Assembly: GCF_006517175.1 (NCBI RefSeq)
Contig: NZ_CP041186.1
Location: forward strand, 1,515,001-1,579,000
DNA length: 64,000 nt
Direction: 5' to 3'
From: Persicimonas caeni
Lineage (GTDB): Bacteria; Myxococcota_A; Bradymonadia; Bradymonadales; Bradymonadaceae
Position 1 is the first letter of the stretch; each line of letters begins with the position of its first letter. Made by a program: the position numbers and the translations under genes. The notes beneath the pieces are model-generated. The model ran no database searches. It had not been told where the DNA came from and saw only the letters and a program-made list of their open reading frames with translations. Positions 34,354-43,160 of the stretch are shown in pieces.

Positions 34354-35351
34354 CCGGTCTCGTCGGAGGCGGCTGACTCGCGCGCCCCGCAGAGCAACTC
34401 GAAGGCGTTGCCCGCCATGATGCGGGCGACGTCCTCGTCGCTATGTCCCCGCCGAAGCAACTCGTCACTCACCAGATGAATGTCTCGGCAGTCGTGGTGA
34501 TCGCTCATGATCGTGGGCAGCCACCCGTCGTAATCGCTGCCGATGGCCACGTGGCGCACGCCCACCCGATCGATGACGTGCTCGATATGGTCGGCGATCC
34601 AGGTGGTGTCGGCGCGCAATTTCCCCGCAAGAAAAGTCGGCGCGAACATGATCCCGATGACCCCGTCGGTCTCGGCGATGGCGTCGATCTCTTCGTCGGT
34701 GATGTTGCGGGCGTGGTCGTTGACTGCCTTGACGCCTGTGTGGGTGCAAAAGACCGGCCGCGTGGCCACCGCGCATGCATCGAGCACCCCGGGGGTGTTG
34801 ACGTGCGCCAAATCGATGGTGATGCCACTCTCGTCGAGCGCGGCAATGAGCTCACATCCGAACTCGCTCAACCCGTCGGTCTCGTTGGCCCCGCGCCCCA
34901 TCGACGGCGTAGCGGCCGAGTTTTTCGAGAAGTGGCACAGCGTCAAATAGGCCACGCGCCGCTCGGCGAGCACTTCGACGCGCTCGAGCTTGCCGTTGAG
35001 CATATGCGCGCCCTCGACCCCCGGCGCCACGCCCAGCAGACCCCGCTCTCGGGCCACCTGCCAGTCGCCGGGCGCCGCCACCCGAAACACCCGCTCGTCC
35101 AAACCGATCACCTCGTCGAGATAATCGATCTGGCGGTTCATCTCGCGCCAGCCGCGCTCGGACTCCCACGGAAAATAGTGGATGCCCAGACACGCCCCCA
35201 GATAGTCGGCCTCGACCATGCGAGGGATGTCGGCGTGCCAGAACAACGGCTGGCCGCCCAGGCCGCGCCGGTGACGTCGGGTGACGTTGTAGCGAAACAG
35301 ACGCTGCTGGATGATGCTGTCGACGTGGAGATCGAGCGTGGGATAGGTCAT
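34329..35351 (-). CDS. Membrane-dipeptidase family (peptidase M19)
   Basis: 340 aa from ATG 35351 (an in-frame TTG lies three codons upstream). M19 landmarks: LDLHVDSI at the N-terminus (His and Asp zinc ligands), GVEGAHML (bridging Glu), YLTLCHFSKN, ITIDLAHVN, PVFCTHTGVKAVNDHARNITDEEI (His and the conserved R-N), and HVAIGSDYDGW. No signal peptide, so probably cytoplasmic, unlike secreted renal dipeptidases. Acts on dipeptides, possibly D-residue-containing ones from peptidoglycan turnover. Convergent with the lipoprotein gene; divergent from the next lipoprotein. Confidence 0.9.
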   Translation of the reverse strand: MTYPTLDLHVDSIIQQRLFRYNVTRRHRRGLGGQPLFWHADIPRMVEADYLGACLGIHYFPWESERGWREMNRQIDYLDEVIGLDERVFRVAAPGDWQVARERGLLGVAPGVEGAHMLNGKLERVEVLAERRVAYLTLCHFSKNSAATPSMGRGANETDGLSEFGCELIAALDESGITIDLAHVNTPGVLDACAVATRPVFCTHTGVKAVNDHARNITDEEIDAIAETDGVIGIMFAPTFLAGKLRADTTWIADHIEHVIDRVGVRHVAIGSDYDGWLPTIMSDHHDCRDIHLVSDELLRRGHSDEDVARIMAGNAFELLCGARESAASDETGQGAGQSE

Positions 35352-35433
35352 GGATGCCAACCGATGGTTGATGCTGGTGACGACAACGGTCTATCTTGAA
35401 CCAAAGTATGTCCCCCAACCTACGTGCCGAACC

Positions 35434-36165
35434 ATGAATCGAACAAGCCTCTGTCTCATCTTGGCCGCCACCCTCCTGACCACCGCTGCCTGCGAGACGC
35501 CCGAGGAAGGTTTGGTCGGCGAGCCGCCCGCCGAGGAGATGCAAGTTGCCAATCGCCCGGCCGGACCGCGGCGCATCAAGCTGCCCAACAGTGACGACAA
35601 GAGGCAGCCCGACAAGAAGTACCCCGAGCCCGTCTTCGGCGCGGCCGTCTGGCCCTATATCGAGGAGGGGACGACGTTCGAGCTGACCTGGGGCGGTCCA
35701 ACGGCGACCCTGGCGGTCCACGAAGGCCCGAACCCGAACAGCGCGATCGTCGGCGAGTACAAAATTCAGAAAGGCGCCAAAATTCCGTGGCGAAACTCCT
35801 GGGTCGGCGTCTACAAGCCGGCGCTCTTCGTCGCCAAGACCAAAGTCGAGATGTCGGGTACGCGCTACTCCCCCGACAACCGCGACCTGCACGACGCCCC
35901 GGTCAACGCCACGGTCCACCCGGGCCAGACGATCGCGGTGTACCACTACGCCGGCGCGGCGACCTGCTTTGTGGGGGTGGGCCAGTCGCTGATGCAGGCC
36001 CCCTGCCCGTCGCCTACGGACTTCAACGGCAACTTCTCCGGCCGCACCCGCGGCGAGCAGATGCACCCCGAAAAGCGAATCTGGTGGGTCTATATCGAGA
36101 CGCAGCAGGCTTCGGGGTGGATTCCGGTCGATGATCGCGTCCTGGTCGATATCCTGAAGACCTGA
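35434..36165 (+). CDS. Lipoprotein, unknown
   Basis: 243 aa from ATG 35434 (MNRTSLCLILAATLLTTAAC, lipobox TAAC at Cys20). The upstream part of the frame is the promoter region of the divergent dipeptidase gene. After a short Pro/Glu tether comes a beta-rich region: FELTWGGPTATLAVHEGPNPNSAI, PALFVAKTKVEMSGTRYS and two short motifs with a Cys pair (ATCFVGVGQSLMQAPCPSP). The last segment WWVYIETQQASGWIPVDDR resembles the end of an SH3-like fold. No family named with confidence. Confidence 0.8.
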   Translation: MNRTSLCLILAATLLTTAACETPEEGLVGEPPAEEMQVANRPAGPRRIKLPNSDDKRQPDKKYPEPVFGAAVWPYIEEGTTFELTWGGPTATLAVHEGPNPNSAIVGEYKIQKGAKIPWRNSWVGVYKPALFVAKTKVEMSGTRYSPDNRDLHDAPVNATVHPGQTIAVYHYAGAATCFVGVGQSLMQAPCPSPTDFNGNFSGRTRGEQMHPEKRIWWVYIETQQASGWIPVDDRVLVDILKT

Positions 36166-36196
36166 TGGGCCTCGATCCGTCGATCCCTTTTCCTCC

Positions 36197-36227
36197 TTGA
36201 TCTGCAGTGCCTATTTTGGCCTATACT
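36197..36227 (+). promoter_or_regulatory. Weak promoter candidate upstream of pta
   Basis: TTGATC (36197-36202) and TATACT (36222-36227) with a 19-base spacer, longer than ideal. It lies about 180 bases upstream of the pta start. Confidence 0.25.
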
Positions 36228-36406
36228 GATGAACCTGCAGTACACAGATTGACTGAACGCTTCATCTCACCCGGCAGTTTTCTCGTTTCGCGGTATCGCG
36301 GGAAAGAGAGTGTGTGAGGCAGCCGAACTGCGCCCCGATGGGCCGCTTCGGCCGACCGAGACAACCAACGCACGTCATCCCAAACCGAACCGACCGAGAG
36401 GACTCT

Positions 36407-37507
36407 ATGACAACGGGCATTCAAAGCCTGTTCGACGCCTTTCTCACCGCCGATCACCGACCTCATCGTATCGTTTTTCCCGACGGCCACGACCCGCGCA
36501 TCGTCAGCGCCGCAGCCTACGCCGGCAGCAAGGACTGGGTGCGCCCCGTCTTGCTCGGCAGTCGCTCCGAAATCGAGCAGGTCGCCGACGACGCCGGCGC
36601 GTCGCTCGAGGCCGTCGAGATTCTCGATCCCGAGGAGTCGCGCCAATTCGACGACTACGCCATCGATTTCGCCGAGCGCCGCGGCATCCCGCTGCATACG
36701 GCGCGCTGCATGACGACCGTGCCGTTCTATTTTGCCGCCATGATGCTGTGCAGCGAAGATGTCGACGCCATGATCGCCGGCGCGCAATGCTCCAGCCAAG
36801 AGATCTTGATGGCCACCGATTTGGTGGTGGGCACGCGCGACGATGTGTACACGCCGTCGAGCTTCGTGGTCATGCAGATCCCAGGCTACGCCGGCCCCGA
36901 AGGCGAGTTGCTGGTGCTCGCCGACTGTGTGGTCAACCCCGAGCCCGATTGCGACACCCTCGCCGACATCGCCCTCGCCACTGCCGACACCGCCGAGGCG
37001 GTGCTCGACTGGGACGCACGCGTGGCCATGCTCTCGCACTCGACCCACGGCCACCCGCTCGAGCCGCGCGCCGAGCACGTCTCCAAGGCCGTCGACATCG
37101 TGCGTCGACGCGCCCCGGGCCTCAAGATCGACGGCGAGTTGCAGCTCGACGCTGCCCTCAACCTGGCCGTAGCTCAAAAGAAGCTCCCCTTTGCCAGCAC
37201 CGTCGCCGGCAACGCCAACGTGCTCATCTTCCCGGACATGAACGCCGGCAATATCGCCATCAAGATGGCCCACGAACTCGCCGGCGCCACCCTGTGCGGA
37301 CCGGTCCTGCAGGGCTTCGCCGAGACGATCGGCCTCGTCTCACGCGGCGCCACCACTCGCGACATCCTCGGCACCATCGCCCTGACCGGCGCCTACGCCA
37401 CTGCACGCAAGCGCCCCCTCCCGCGCATCGTCAACGGCACCGGCGTCGGCGTCGACGCCCGGGCCGCCGCCGGCCCGGGATGGTCACCGAGGGTCGTGCG
37501 GGTCTAG
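36407..37507 (+). CDS. pta: Phosphate acetyltransferase
   Basis: 366 aa from ATG 36407 with GAGAGGACTCT upstream; the longer in-frame ORF start at 36314 has no site. Typical PTA_PTB domain throughout: RIVFPDGHDPRIVSAAAYAG, ARCMTTVPFYFAAMMLCS, DAMIAGAQCSSQEILMAT and the C-terminal ANVLIFPDMNAGNIAIKMAH, GPVLQGFAETIGLVSRGAT. Converts acetyl-CoA and phosphate to acetyl phosphate. No N-terminal DRTGG-type regulatory domain, so the short form. No ackA partner is next to it. A G-rich inverted repeat begins at its stop codon. Confidence 0.93.
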   Translation: MTTGIQSLFDAFLTADHRPHRIVFPDGHDPRIVSAAAYAGSKDWVRPVLLGSRSEIEQVADDAGASLEAVEILDPEESRQFDDYAIDFAERRGIPLHTARCMTTVPFYFAAMMLCSEDVDAMIAGAQCSSQEILMATDLVVGTRDDVYTPSSFVVMQIPGYAGPEGELLVLADCVVNPEPDCDTLADIALATADTAEAVLDWDARVAMLSHSTHGHPLEPRAEHVSKAVDIVRRRAPGLKIDGELQLDAALNLAVAQKKLPFASTVAGNANVLIFPDMNAGNIAIKMAHELAGATLCGPVLQGFAETIGLVSRGATTRDILGTIALTGAYATARKRPLPRIVNGTGVGVDARAAAGPGWSPRVVRV

Positions 37508-37682
37508 GAGTTTGGGGGCTTGGGGGTTTAGGGGTTTAGGGGGGTAAATCGTCCGGAAGCATCGTAGTGGGGTGAGAATGATTTGCACAAACCGCCATTC
37601 AGAGCGACTCTACCCAAGCTCACAACCCCAAACCCCGAACCCCCCAAACCCTAAACCCCTAAACCAAACCCCCTAGCCCCCC
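37504..37682. repeat. G-rich/C-rich inverted pair with TTTAGGGG motifs
   Basis: Left arm 37504-37545 on the plus strand reads as four G-runs (G5-CTT-G5-TTTA-G4-TTTA-G6), a canonical quadruplex pattern; right arm 37624-37682 is its imperfect complement (CCCTAAACCCCTAAACC and CCCCAAACCCCGAACCCCCC). The arms flank about 78 bases of unique sequence. The left arm covers the pta stop codon, and the right arm ends at the ATG of the next gene, which therefore has no Shine-Dalgarno sequence. Confidence 0.9.
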
Positions 37683-38315
37683 ATGCCCAACGACTCCAAC
37701 CAACGCGACCCCTCCGAAGTAATGTACCGCGGCGTGATGGGCATCGGCGGCCTGCTGCTCTTTCTCTTTGGCGCGGGCATGTCCGGCTACGCCATCTATT
37801 CGCTGATCACCGCCGGATTTGCCGTGGGAACTCTGGCCACGCTCGGGATCATGGGGGTGGTCGCCATCGTCGGGTTGGTGATGCTGCGCGTGTCGCGAAG
37901 CTCGAAGTCGAGTGACGACCATAGCGACGACGGCGACCTGCTCGAAGGAAGCCGACAGCGCGGCGTGCTGCGCACGGCGCGCAAATACGAAGGGCGAGTC
38001 ACCCTCGCCGAGATCACCCTCGAGACGCGTCTCGACGTCGCCGAGGCCCGCAAGCTCCTCGACGAATTCGAGCTGCACGGCATCGCCGAGTTGCAGATCT
38101 CGGACAACGGCCAAGAGGTCTACGTCTTCCCCGCCTTCACCGACGGCGGCCGCGACAAGCTCACCGCCCGCTCCCCGCTCGACGAAGATGCCGAGGTCGA
38201 GTTGCTCTTCGAACAACTCGCCGAAGAGCAAGCTGCCAAACAGGCGGAACAATCGGCTGAACAATCGGCCGAAAAGGCCACCGTGTCTGCCCATTCGTCC
38301 GATTCCGACGCCTGA
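37683..38315 (+). CDS. Two-TM protein with winged-helix-like C-terminus
   Basis: 210 aa. Two hydrophobic helices at about 20-41 (IGGLLLFLFGAGMSGYAIYSLI) and 46-69, then a Ser/Asp linker and a soluble domain (about 90-160): EGRVTLAEITLETRLDVAEARKLLDEFELHGIAEL, which reads like a small winged-helix (helix-turn-helix then IAELQISDNGQEVYVFP wing). The last 40 residues are Glu/Gln/Ala-rich. The ATG is preceded only by a C-rich arm of the inverted repeat. No name assigned; possibly a membrane-anchored regulator. Confidence 0.7.
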   Translation: MPNDSNQRDPSEVMYRGVMGIGGLLLFLFGAGMSGYAIYSLITAGFAVGTLATLGIMGVVAIVGLVMLRVSRSSKSSDDHSDDGDLLEGSRQRGVLRTARKYEGRVTLAEITLETRLDVAEARKLLDEFELHGIAELQISDNGQEVYVFPAFTDGGRDKLTARSPLDEDAEVELLFEQLAEEQAAKQAEQSAEQSAEKATVSAHSSDSDA

Positions 38316-38472
38316 ATCACGGGCGCCCGCTCCTCCCCAAAGCCTCCGCACAACCATCACCGACGACCTCTCCGGGGGATGTTGGACCTGCCGCACGTGC
38401 TTAAGTTTAGCGTGGGCGGACCAGAACTTGGGGATTGAAGGACTATTGGAGCTGTTTCCGGGGAGGAAACCG

Positions 38473-39366
38473 ATGCAGATCAACTGGGGAAAATGTTCGA
38501 GTTATGGAGGCCGCGCGGCGGCCTGCACGGCCACTCTTGCGGCCATCGCACTGGCACTCCTTTCGACTGGCTGCGACCGCTACGGCACCCAGGTCGCCAG
38601 CCAACCGGTCGCCATGGGCGTGCCGCCGAAGGTGACCCAAAAGGTCGACAACGCGCAGGCTGCCTATATCAACTCGCTGCGCACCATCGCCACCGACTAC
38701 GACGCGGCCGTCTGCGAAGAAGAGAGCCAGATGGCCCAGTCGAGCCAGGAGCGCCAGGCGATGTCCGAGGCGAACCTGGAGGTGGCTCAAGCGTGGCAGA
38801 CGGCCAAAGAGAGCGTGCAGACCAACCGCGGCGGCGGACCTCCCGGAGACGAGGGCGTCATCATCATCGAAGAGGCGCCCCCCGAGAAGAAGCGCGACCG
38901 CGGCGGCTGGACCTGCCAGAACGCCTCGAACGAACCGTCCTGCGTGGCAGCCACCGCCAGCGCCACCGCGCGCAAGGTCTTCCGCGATCACATGAGCGGC
39001 TACAACCTCAACCCGGTGACCATGGGCGACGTCTTTGAAGCCTTCGCCGCCGACGCCGCCTGGGCCGACCAATACCTGGTCGCCGCCGACACCCAGGGCG
39101 AGGCCTACGAGCAGATTCGCCAGGCATGCAAAGCCGGCGACAGCCCGCTGGCGCAGTTCTTCCGCGCGGCCGCCGACTTCGACCATCCGCAGGTGCGCCG
39201 CGACTTGCTCGCCGTGCGCGACGACTTCGTCGGCGTGCAGCAAAACGTGTGCGAGGCGCTACCCATGTACTACGAGAACGTGCTCAACGACTTGCAATCG
39301 GGCCTGAGCATGCGCATTCGCAATAACCGCTGCACGACTCCGCAGTGGGAAGCCATGTGGGAGTAG
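38473..39366 (+). CDS. Lipoprotein, unknown
   Basis: 297 aa from ATG 38473, preceded by GGGAGGAAACCG; a longer frame exists upstream but has no site. Signal peptide ends in lipobox STGC. Helical, with a Gln/Glu-rich segment (EESQMAQSSQERQAMSEANLEV), a Lys-rich patch (EAPPEKKRDRGGWTC) and three Cys pairs. Second half: AFAADAAWADQYLVAADTQGEAYEQIRQACKAG and QNVCEALPMYYENVLNDLQSGLSM. Not recognised. 38 bases separate it from the next exported protein, so they are likely co-transcribed. Confidence 0.82.
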   Translation: MQINWGKCSSYGGRAAACTATLAAIALALLSTGCDRYGTQVASQPVAMGVPPKVTQKVDNAQAAYINSLRTIATDYDAAVCEEESQMAQSSQERQAMSEANLEVAQAWQTAKESVQTNRGGGPPGDEGVIIIEEAPPEKKRDRGGWTCQNASNEPSCVAATASATARKVFRDHMSGYNLNPVTMGDVFEAFAADAAWADQYLVAADTQGEAYEQIRQACKAGDSPLAQFFRAAADFDHPQVRRDLLAVRDDFVGVQQNVCEALPMYYENVLNDLQSGLSMRIRNNRCTTPQWEAMWE

Positions 39367-39404
39367 GCTTCGACTGAGCAGTCGCTCGTCGCCAGGAGGT
39401 CGAT

Positions 39405-40022
39405 ATGAGCACGAGCCCTCGCAACAACGCCGTACGATTCGTCTGCCTCGTCGCCGTCACGCTCGGCTGGCTGGGCTTCGCGCCCGCTGAGGCCGGCGCT
39501 CAGGACCAGTTTGTCGAGCCGGGCGAACTCGCCGAGGACTACGAACCGCGCGAGGGACTCGAGCTCGACCGTCCCCTCGAGCTCGACATCACCTTCGACT
39601 ACCTGCACGTGGCCCGCAAAGACGGCGATATCGCCGTCGCCTACCAGGTCGCAGATTCAGACTGGAAGCGAGTCCGCCGGCACAACATCACGCTGTGGGT
39701 GAGCATCTACATACCCAGCGAGACCACGCCGCCCACTCTGTCCTACTCCTACCACCTACCGCTCGACGACGGGCGCACGGGCCTGGTCGAGTTTCCCGAG
39801 TGGCTGAGCACCCTCCACGTCGACGAACTCGGCGTCTGCGTGCTCGGCACCAAACCCTACGACAACCTGGGCCTGGGGCGCGGCTACGCGTGCAACGAGC
39901 TGCTCCTGGCGCCGGTGCATCGCCGCCTGCAGCAACGCGGCGACGGCGTGCGCTTCGAACTCACCTACTACGGCGGCATGCCCTATTACGGCTATTTCCC
40001 GTGGCGCGGGCCCTTCCTGTAG
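39405..40022 (+). CDS. Secreted hypothetical protein
   Basis: 205 aa, AGGAGG five bases before the ATG, so the start is secure. Sec signal peptide (about 1-32, FVCLVAVTLGWLGFAPAEAGA, cleavage AGA-QD). Mature part is acidic at first (EPGELAEDYEPREGLEL), then mixed: ITLWVSIYIPSETTPPTLSYSYHLPL, a Cys pair (GVCVLGTKPYDN...GRGYAC) and an aromatic tail YYGGMPYYGYFPWRGPFL. Possibly a Tyr/Gly-rich envelope protein. No family recognised. Confidence 0.82.
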   Translation: MSTSPRNNAVRFVCLVAVTLGWLGFAPAEAGAQDQFVEPGELAEDYEPREGLELDRPLELDITFDYLHVARKDGDIAVAYQVADSDWKRVRRHNITLWVSIYIPSETTPPTLSYSYHLPLDDGRTGLVEFPEWLSTLHVDELGVCVLGTKPYDNLGLGRGYACNELLLAPVHRRLQQRGDGVRFELTYYGGMPYYGYFPWRGPFL

Positions 40023-40125
40023 GCGCTCCACATCTCCGCACGACGACGCTCCAGCAGAGATGACGTCTGGAGCGACATCGCCTATTCTCACCGGTGTGTA
40101 TCACGCATTTTGATGCTAACCGGCG

Positions 40126-42057
40126 ATGAAACGACCGAACAACGACCTCCAAGCGCTCACCACGCAGTGGCAAACGTGGGGCATCGACGACCAGCCGGTG
40201 GTCGATGAGCGAACGCAGACGATGCGTCCGTCCGTCTCCTCCGAAAGCGCGGTCGCGACCTTGCCGCGGCTCCCCTCGCTGCTGAGCCCGCCCAACACCG
40301 ACACCATCCCCGAGGTCGAACTCGGCAGGCGGCTCGGCATGGGCGGCATGGGTGAGGTGCGCCTGGCGAACCAGGTGCCCGTGGGACGCGAGGTCGCCGT
40401 CAAAAGCCTGCGCAAAGACGCCTCCGAGGTCTCCGGTCGCCCCTCGATCGAGGCGACCATGGTGCTGCTCCGCGAAGGCTGGACCACCGGGATGCTCGAG
40501 CACCCCAATATCGTGCCCATCTACACCCTCGGGCGCGACGACCAGGGCTCACCCCTCATCGTCATGAAGCGCATCGAGGGAGTCTCGTGGGCCGAGCTTC
40601 TGCGCGATCCCTCCAAGGCCCCGCGCAACTTCGACTCCGACGACCCGCTCGACTGGCATATCGAGATCCTCAATCAGGTCTGCAACGCGGTCCACTTTGC
40701 CCACAGCAAGGGCATTATCCACCGCGACATCAAGCCCGAGAACGTCATGATCGGCGCCTTTGGCGAGGTCTACCTGCTCGACTGGGGCATCGCGGTGAGC
40801 TTCGGCGAGGAGACCGACGCCCGCCTGCCACACGCCTCCGAGGTGAGCGGACCTGCCGGAACGCCGCACTACATGGCCCCCGAGATGGCCGCGGGCGAGG
40901 TGGGAACACTCGGCGCAGCGACCGATGTCTATCTTCTGGGCGCTACCCTCTACGAAATCCTGACCGGCGAGCCTCCGCACCGCGGCGAGTCGCTCTACGC
41001 GATCATGATCCAGGCCTACCGCGGCGAGCCGGCCGATTTTCCGGACGACGTCCCCGACGGGCTCGCCCAGATCTGCCGACGCGCGATGGCCCGCGAGCCC
41101 GAAGACCGCTTCGCCAGCGCCGAGGCCTTTCGCGTGGCCCTGGCCGACTACTCGCGCCACCGTGAATCGATCCGCCTGACCGAGGAGGCCGAAGCCCGGC
41201 TCTCCGATCTCGTCGCTCTGTCGAACGAGGACGACGACGAGACCACCCAAGCGAGCCTCTACAAACTCTTCGGCGAGTGTCGCTTCGGCTTCGAACAAGC
41301 TTTAGAGACCGACGAGGGCAACGCCCGGGCCCGCGACGGACTACAGCGCGTCCTCGAGGTGATGGCCGAGCGCGAGATCGATCGCGGAGGCTACGCCGCC
41401 GCCGCGCTCCTGCTCGCCGACCTGCCCCACCCGCGCGCCGACCTCGAAGAGCGCCTCGAGGCCCTGCGCGACCGGCTCGACGACCGCGAGCGTGAATTCG
41501 AGGAGCTCAAGCGCGAGCAATTCGAACACAACGTCGAGGTCTCCCGACGCACCCGCAGCCTGGTGACGCTCGCGCTCGGCCTCGTCTGGGGCACACTATC
41601 GGTCTACCGATGGGTCGAGCCGTCCAAGGCCCACGACTCGGGCGACTACTCGCTCTACTTCGTCGAGCTCGGCGTCGTCGCGAGCCTGCTCGCCCTGAGC
41701 TTCTGGCTCGGGCGCAACCGGCTGCTCAAGAATATCGTCAACCGACGCATCTTGATCTGCTTCGGCCTCGGGTTTTTGGGCAGTTGGCTGCTGCGTCTCA
41801 ACGGCGCCACGGCCGGATTGCCCGCCCACATCATCGGAATGCACGAGACCCTGATCTTCGGCGTGTGCGCCGGCGTGATGGCGGTCACCCTCGACCGTCG
41901 CATCTGGTGGGCCGCCGTGCCCTACGTAGCAGGCTCGTTTCTCGGGCTGCTCGTCCCCGACTACACCCAGCTCATTTGGGGGCTGACCAACTACACCTCG
42001 CTCGGCCTTTTGGCCTGGGCGTGGTGGCCGCGCACCTCTCGGACGGCGACCTCATGA
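40126..42057 (+). CDS. Ser/Thr protein kinase, DWG type, polytopic C-terminus
   Basis: 643 aa. Kinase domain about 62-345: GMGGMG (71-76), VAVK (K93), HRDIKPEN (199-206), DWG (219-221) in place of DFG, GTPHYMAPEM. Residues about 345-455 are helical with repeat-like Glu/Arg-rich segments; 455-480 read as a coiled coil (EALRDRLDDREREFEELKRE). The C-terminus has five to six membrane helices (for example VTLALGLVWGTLSVYRWV, ILICFGLGFLGSWLL, AAVPYVAGSFLGLLV). DWG is the norm in one bacterial subfamily, so activity is expected. Ends in ATGA overlap with the PDZ protein gene, its probable partner. Confidence 0.9.
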   Translation: MKRPNNDLQALTTQWQTWGIDDQPVVDERTQTMRPSVSSESAVATLPRLPSLLSPPNTDTIPEVELGRRLGMGGMGEVRLANQVPVGREVAVKSLRKDASEVSGRPSIEATMVLLREGWTTGMLEHPNIVPIYTLGRDDQGSPLIVMKRIEGVSWAELLRDPSKAPRNFDSDDPLDWHIEILNQVCNAVHFAHSKGIIHRDIKPENVMIGAFGEVYLLDWGIAVSFGEETDARLPHASEVSGPAGTPHYMAPEMAAGEVGTLGAATDVYLLGATLYEILTGEPPHRGESLYAIMIQAYRGEPADFPDDVPDGLAQICRRAMAREPEDRFASAEAFRVALADYSRHRESIRLTEEAEARLSDLVALSNEDDDETTQASLYKLFGECRFGFEQALETDEGNARARDGLQRVLEVMAEREIDRGGYAAAALLLADLPHPRADLEERLEALRDRLDDREREFEELKREQFEHNVEVSRRTRSLVTLALGLVWGTLSVYRWVEPSKAHDSGDYSLYFVELGVVASLLALSFWLGRNRLLKNIVNRRILICFGLGFLGSWLLRLNGATAGLPAHIIGMHETLIFGVCAGVMAVTLDRRIWWAAVPYVAGSFLGLLVPDYTQLIWGLTNYTSLGLLAWAWWPRTSRTATS

Positions 42058-42767
42058 ACGATCCCTCGCCAAAGCCCTCGCCAACGGGCATGCGTCTCGT
42101 GCGCTTCGCCACCGTCGGATTGATCGCGGCGAGCGCGGCGTGGTTCGTCAACGAACTCGCCGTCTGGCAGCTCGAGCGTCATGCCCCCAAGCCGCCCGCC
42201 CCCGTCGTCGCGGCCGCCACCCCGAACAAGCCCGAACCGCCGGCGCCCGCACCGGCGCCCGTGGCCCCCGAGATCATCGTCGAGCACGAGCCCAGCATCG
42301 CTCCCGTGCCTGCGCCCCCGTCGGACGCCCCGGTCGCCAAATCCGCCCCCGAGCCGTCCAAGAAGACGCACGACAAGCCGAAAAAGCGTCGCGCGAAGCC
42401 GGCCCGCAAGCAGGCCGCCAGCAAGCAAATAGCCGACAAGCCGACCGTCCGCGTCTTCACCGTCGACAAGCAGAAGCTCAAAAGCCGTTTCAAAAAGCCG
42501 TCCGACACCGCCGGCCACGGCCACGTCGTGCCCAACTGGGTTGACGGCGAGCGCCGCGGTATGAAGTTCGCCGACGTCGCCGCAGGCGGCATCTTCGCGC
42601 GTCTAGGCATCCAGAACGGAGACGTGGTAATGTCGGTCAACGGCATCGAGATTACGACGCAACAAAAAGCGCTGGCCGACCTAAAAAGGTTGCGCAACGA
42701 ACGCACATTTGATGTTGTCCTGCAGCGCGACGGCAAAGAGCGCCGTCACCGCTACATCCTAAAGTGA
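42054..42767 (+). CDS. Membrane-anchored PDZ-domain protein (GspC-like)
   Basis: 237 aa from ATG 42054, overlapping the kinase stop codon. One N-terminal membrane helix (about 15-34, FATVGLIAASAAWFVNELAV), a Pro/Ala then Lys-rich linker (about 45-135) and a C-terminal PDZ domain (about 160-237): FADVAAGGIFARLGIQNGDVVMSVNG, LKRLRNERTFDVVLQRDGKERRHRYI. This order is that of type II secretion GspC, but the usual HR domain is not evident and no gsp genes are present. The coupling to the kinase suggests an accessory or substrate-presenting role. Confidence 0.85.
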   Translation: MNDPSPKPSPTGMRLVRFATVGLIAASAAWFVNELAVWQLERHAPKPPAPVVAAATPNKPEPPAPAPAPVAPEIIVEHEPSIAPVPAPPSDAPVAKSAPEPSKKTHDKPKKRRAKPARKQAASKQIADKPTVRVFTVDKQKLKSRFKKPSDTAGHGHVVPNWVDGERRGMKFADVAAGGIFARLGIQNGDVVMSVNGIEITTQQKALADLKRLRNERTFDVVLQRDGKERRHRYILK

Positions 42768-42833
42768 GCAACCGAGCCCGCCGTTTCGCTCTTTTGCTCG
42801 TTCACTTGTTACTCTTTTGACTGTTTGCGCCCC

Positions 42834-43148
42834 ATGAAACACACGATTCATCACGGACTCGATAAAGACCTCGCCCGCAAAGCCACTCACAAGGCGTTCG
42901 AAAGCTACAAAGAGCGCTTCGCCAAGTACGACCCCAAGGTCGACTGGTCGACCGAAGACCGCGCCGACGTGTCGTTTTCGGCCAAGGGTGTCACCCTCGA
43001 CGGGTCCATCGAGATCACCGACAGCGACGTGCTCCTCGAGCTCGACGTGCCCTTCATCCTCAAGCCGTTCAAGAAGAAGGCCGTCGGCGTCATCGAGGAC
43101 GAGATCCAAAAATGGGTCAAGAAAGCCGAACGCGGCGAGCTCGACTGA
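42834..43148 (+). CDS. Polyhydroxyalkanoic acid system family protein
   Basis: 104 aa. The sequence from MKHTIHHGLDKDLARKATHKAFESYKERFAKYDPKVDW, through VSFSAKGVTLDGSIEITDSDVLLELDVPF, to LKPFKKKAVGVIEDEIQKWV matches the small PHA_gran_rgn family (Pfam PHA-system) found near polyhydroxyalkanoate genes, where proteins of this size bind granules. Start at ATG 42834 (MKHTI); an upstream in-frame ATG is only three codons away. 66 bases after the PDZ gene and 12 bases before the acyltransferase gene, so probably in the same transcript. Confidence 0.8.
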   Translation: MKHTIHHGLDKDLARKATHKAFESYKERFAKYDPKVDWSTEDRADVSFSAKGVTLDGSIEITDSDVLLELDVPFILKPFKKKAVGVIEDEIQKWVKKAERGELD

Positions 43149-43160
43149 GCTATTTGACCC

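Noticed and set aside
37504-37682. Telomere or linear-replicon end
   Set aside because: TTTAGGGG runs are short, internal, and lie between two ordinary genes.
42054-42767. Type II secretion gspC
   Set aside because: Only the TM-linker-PDZ order fits; no other gsp gene is here and the HR domain is not evident.
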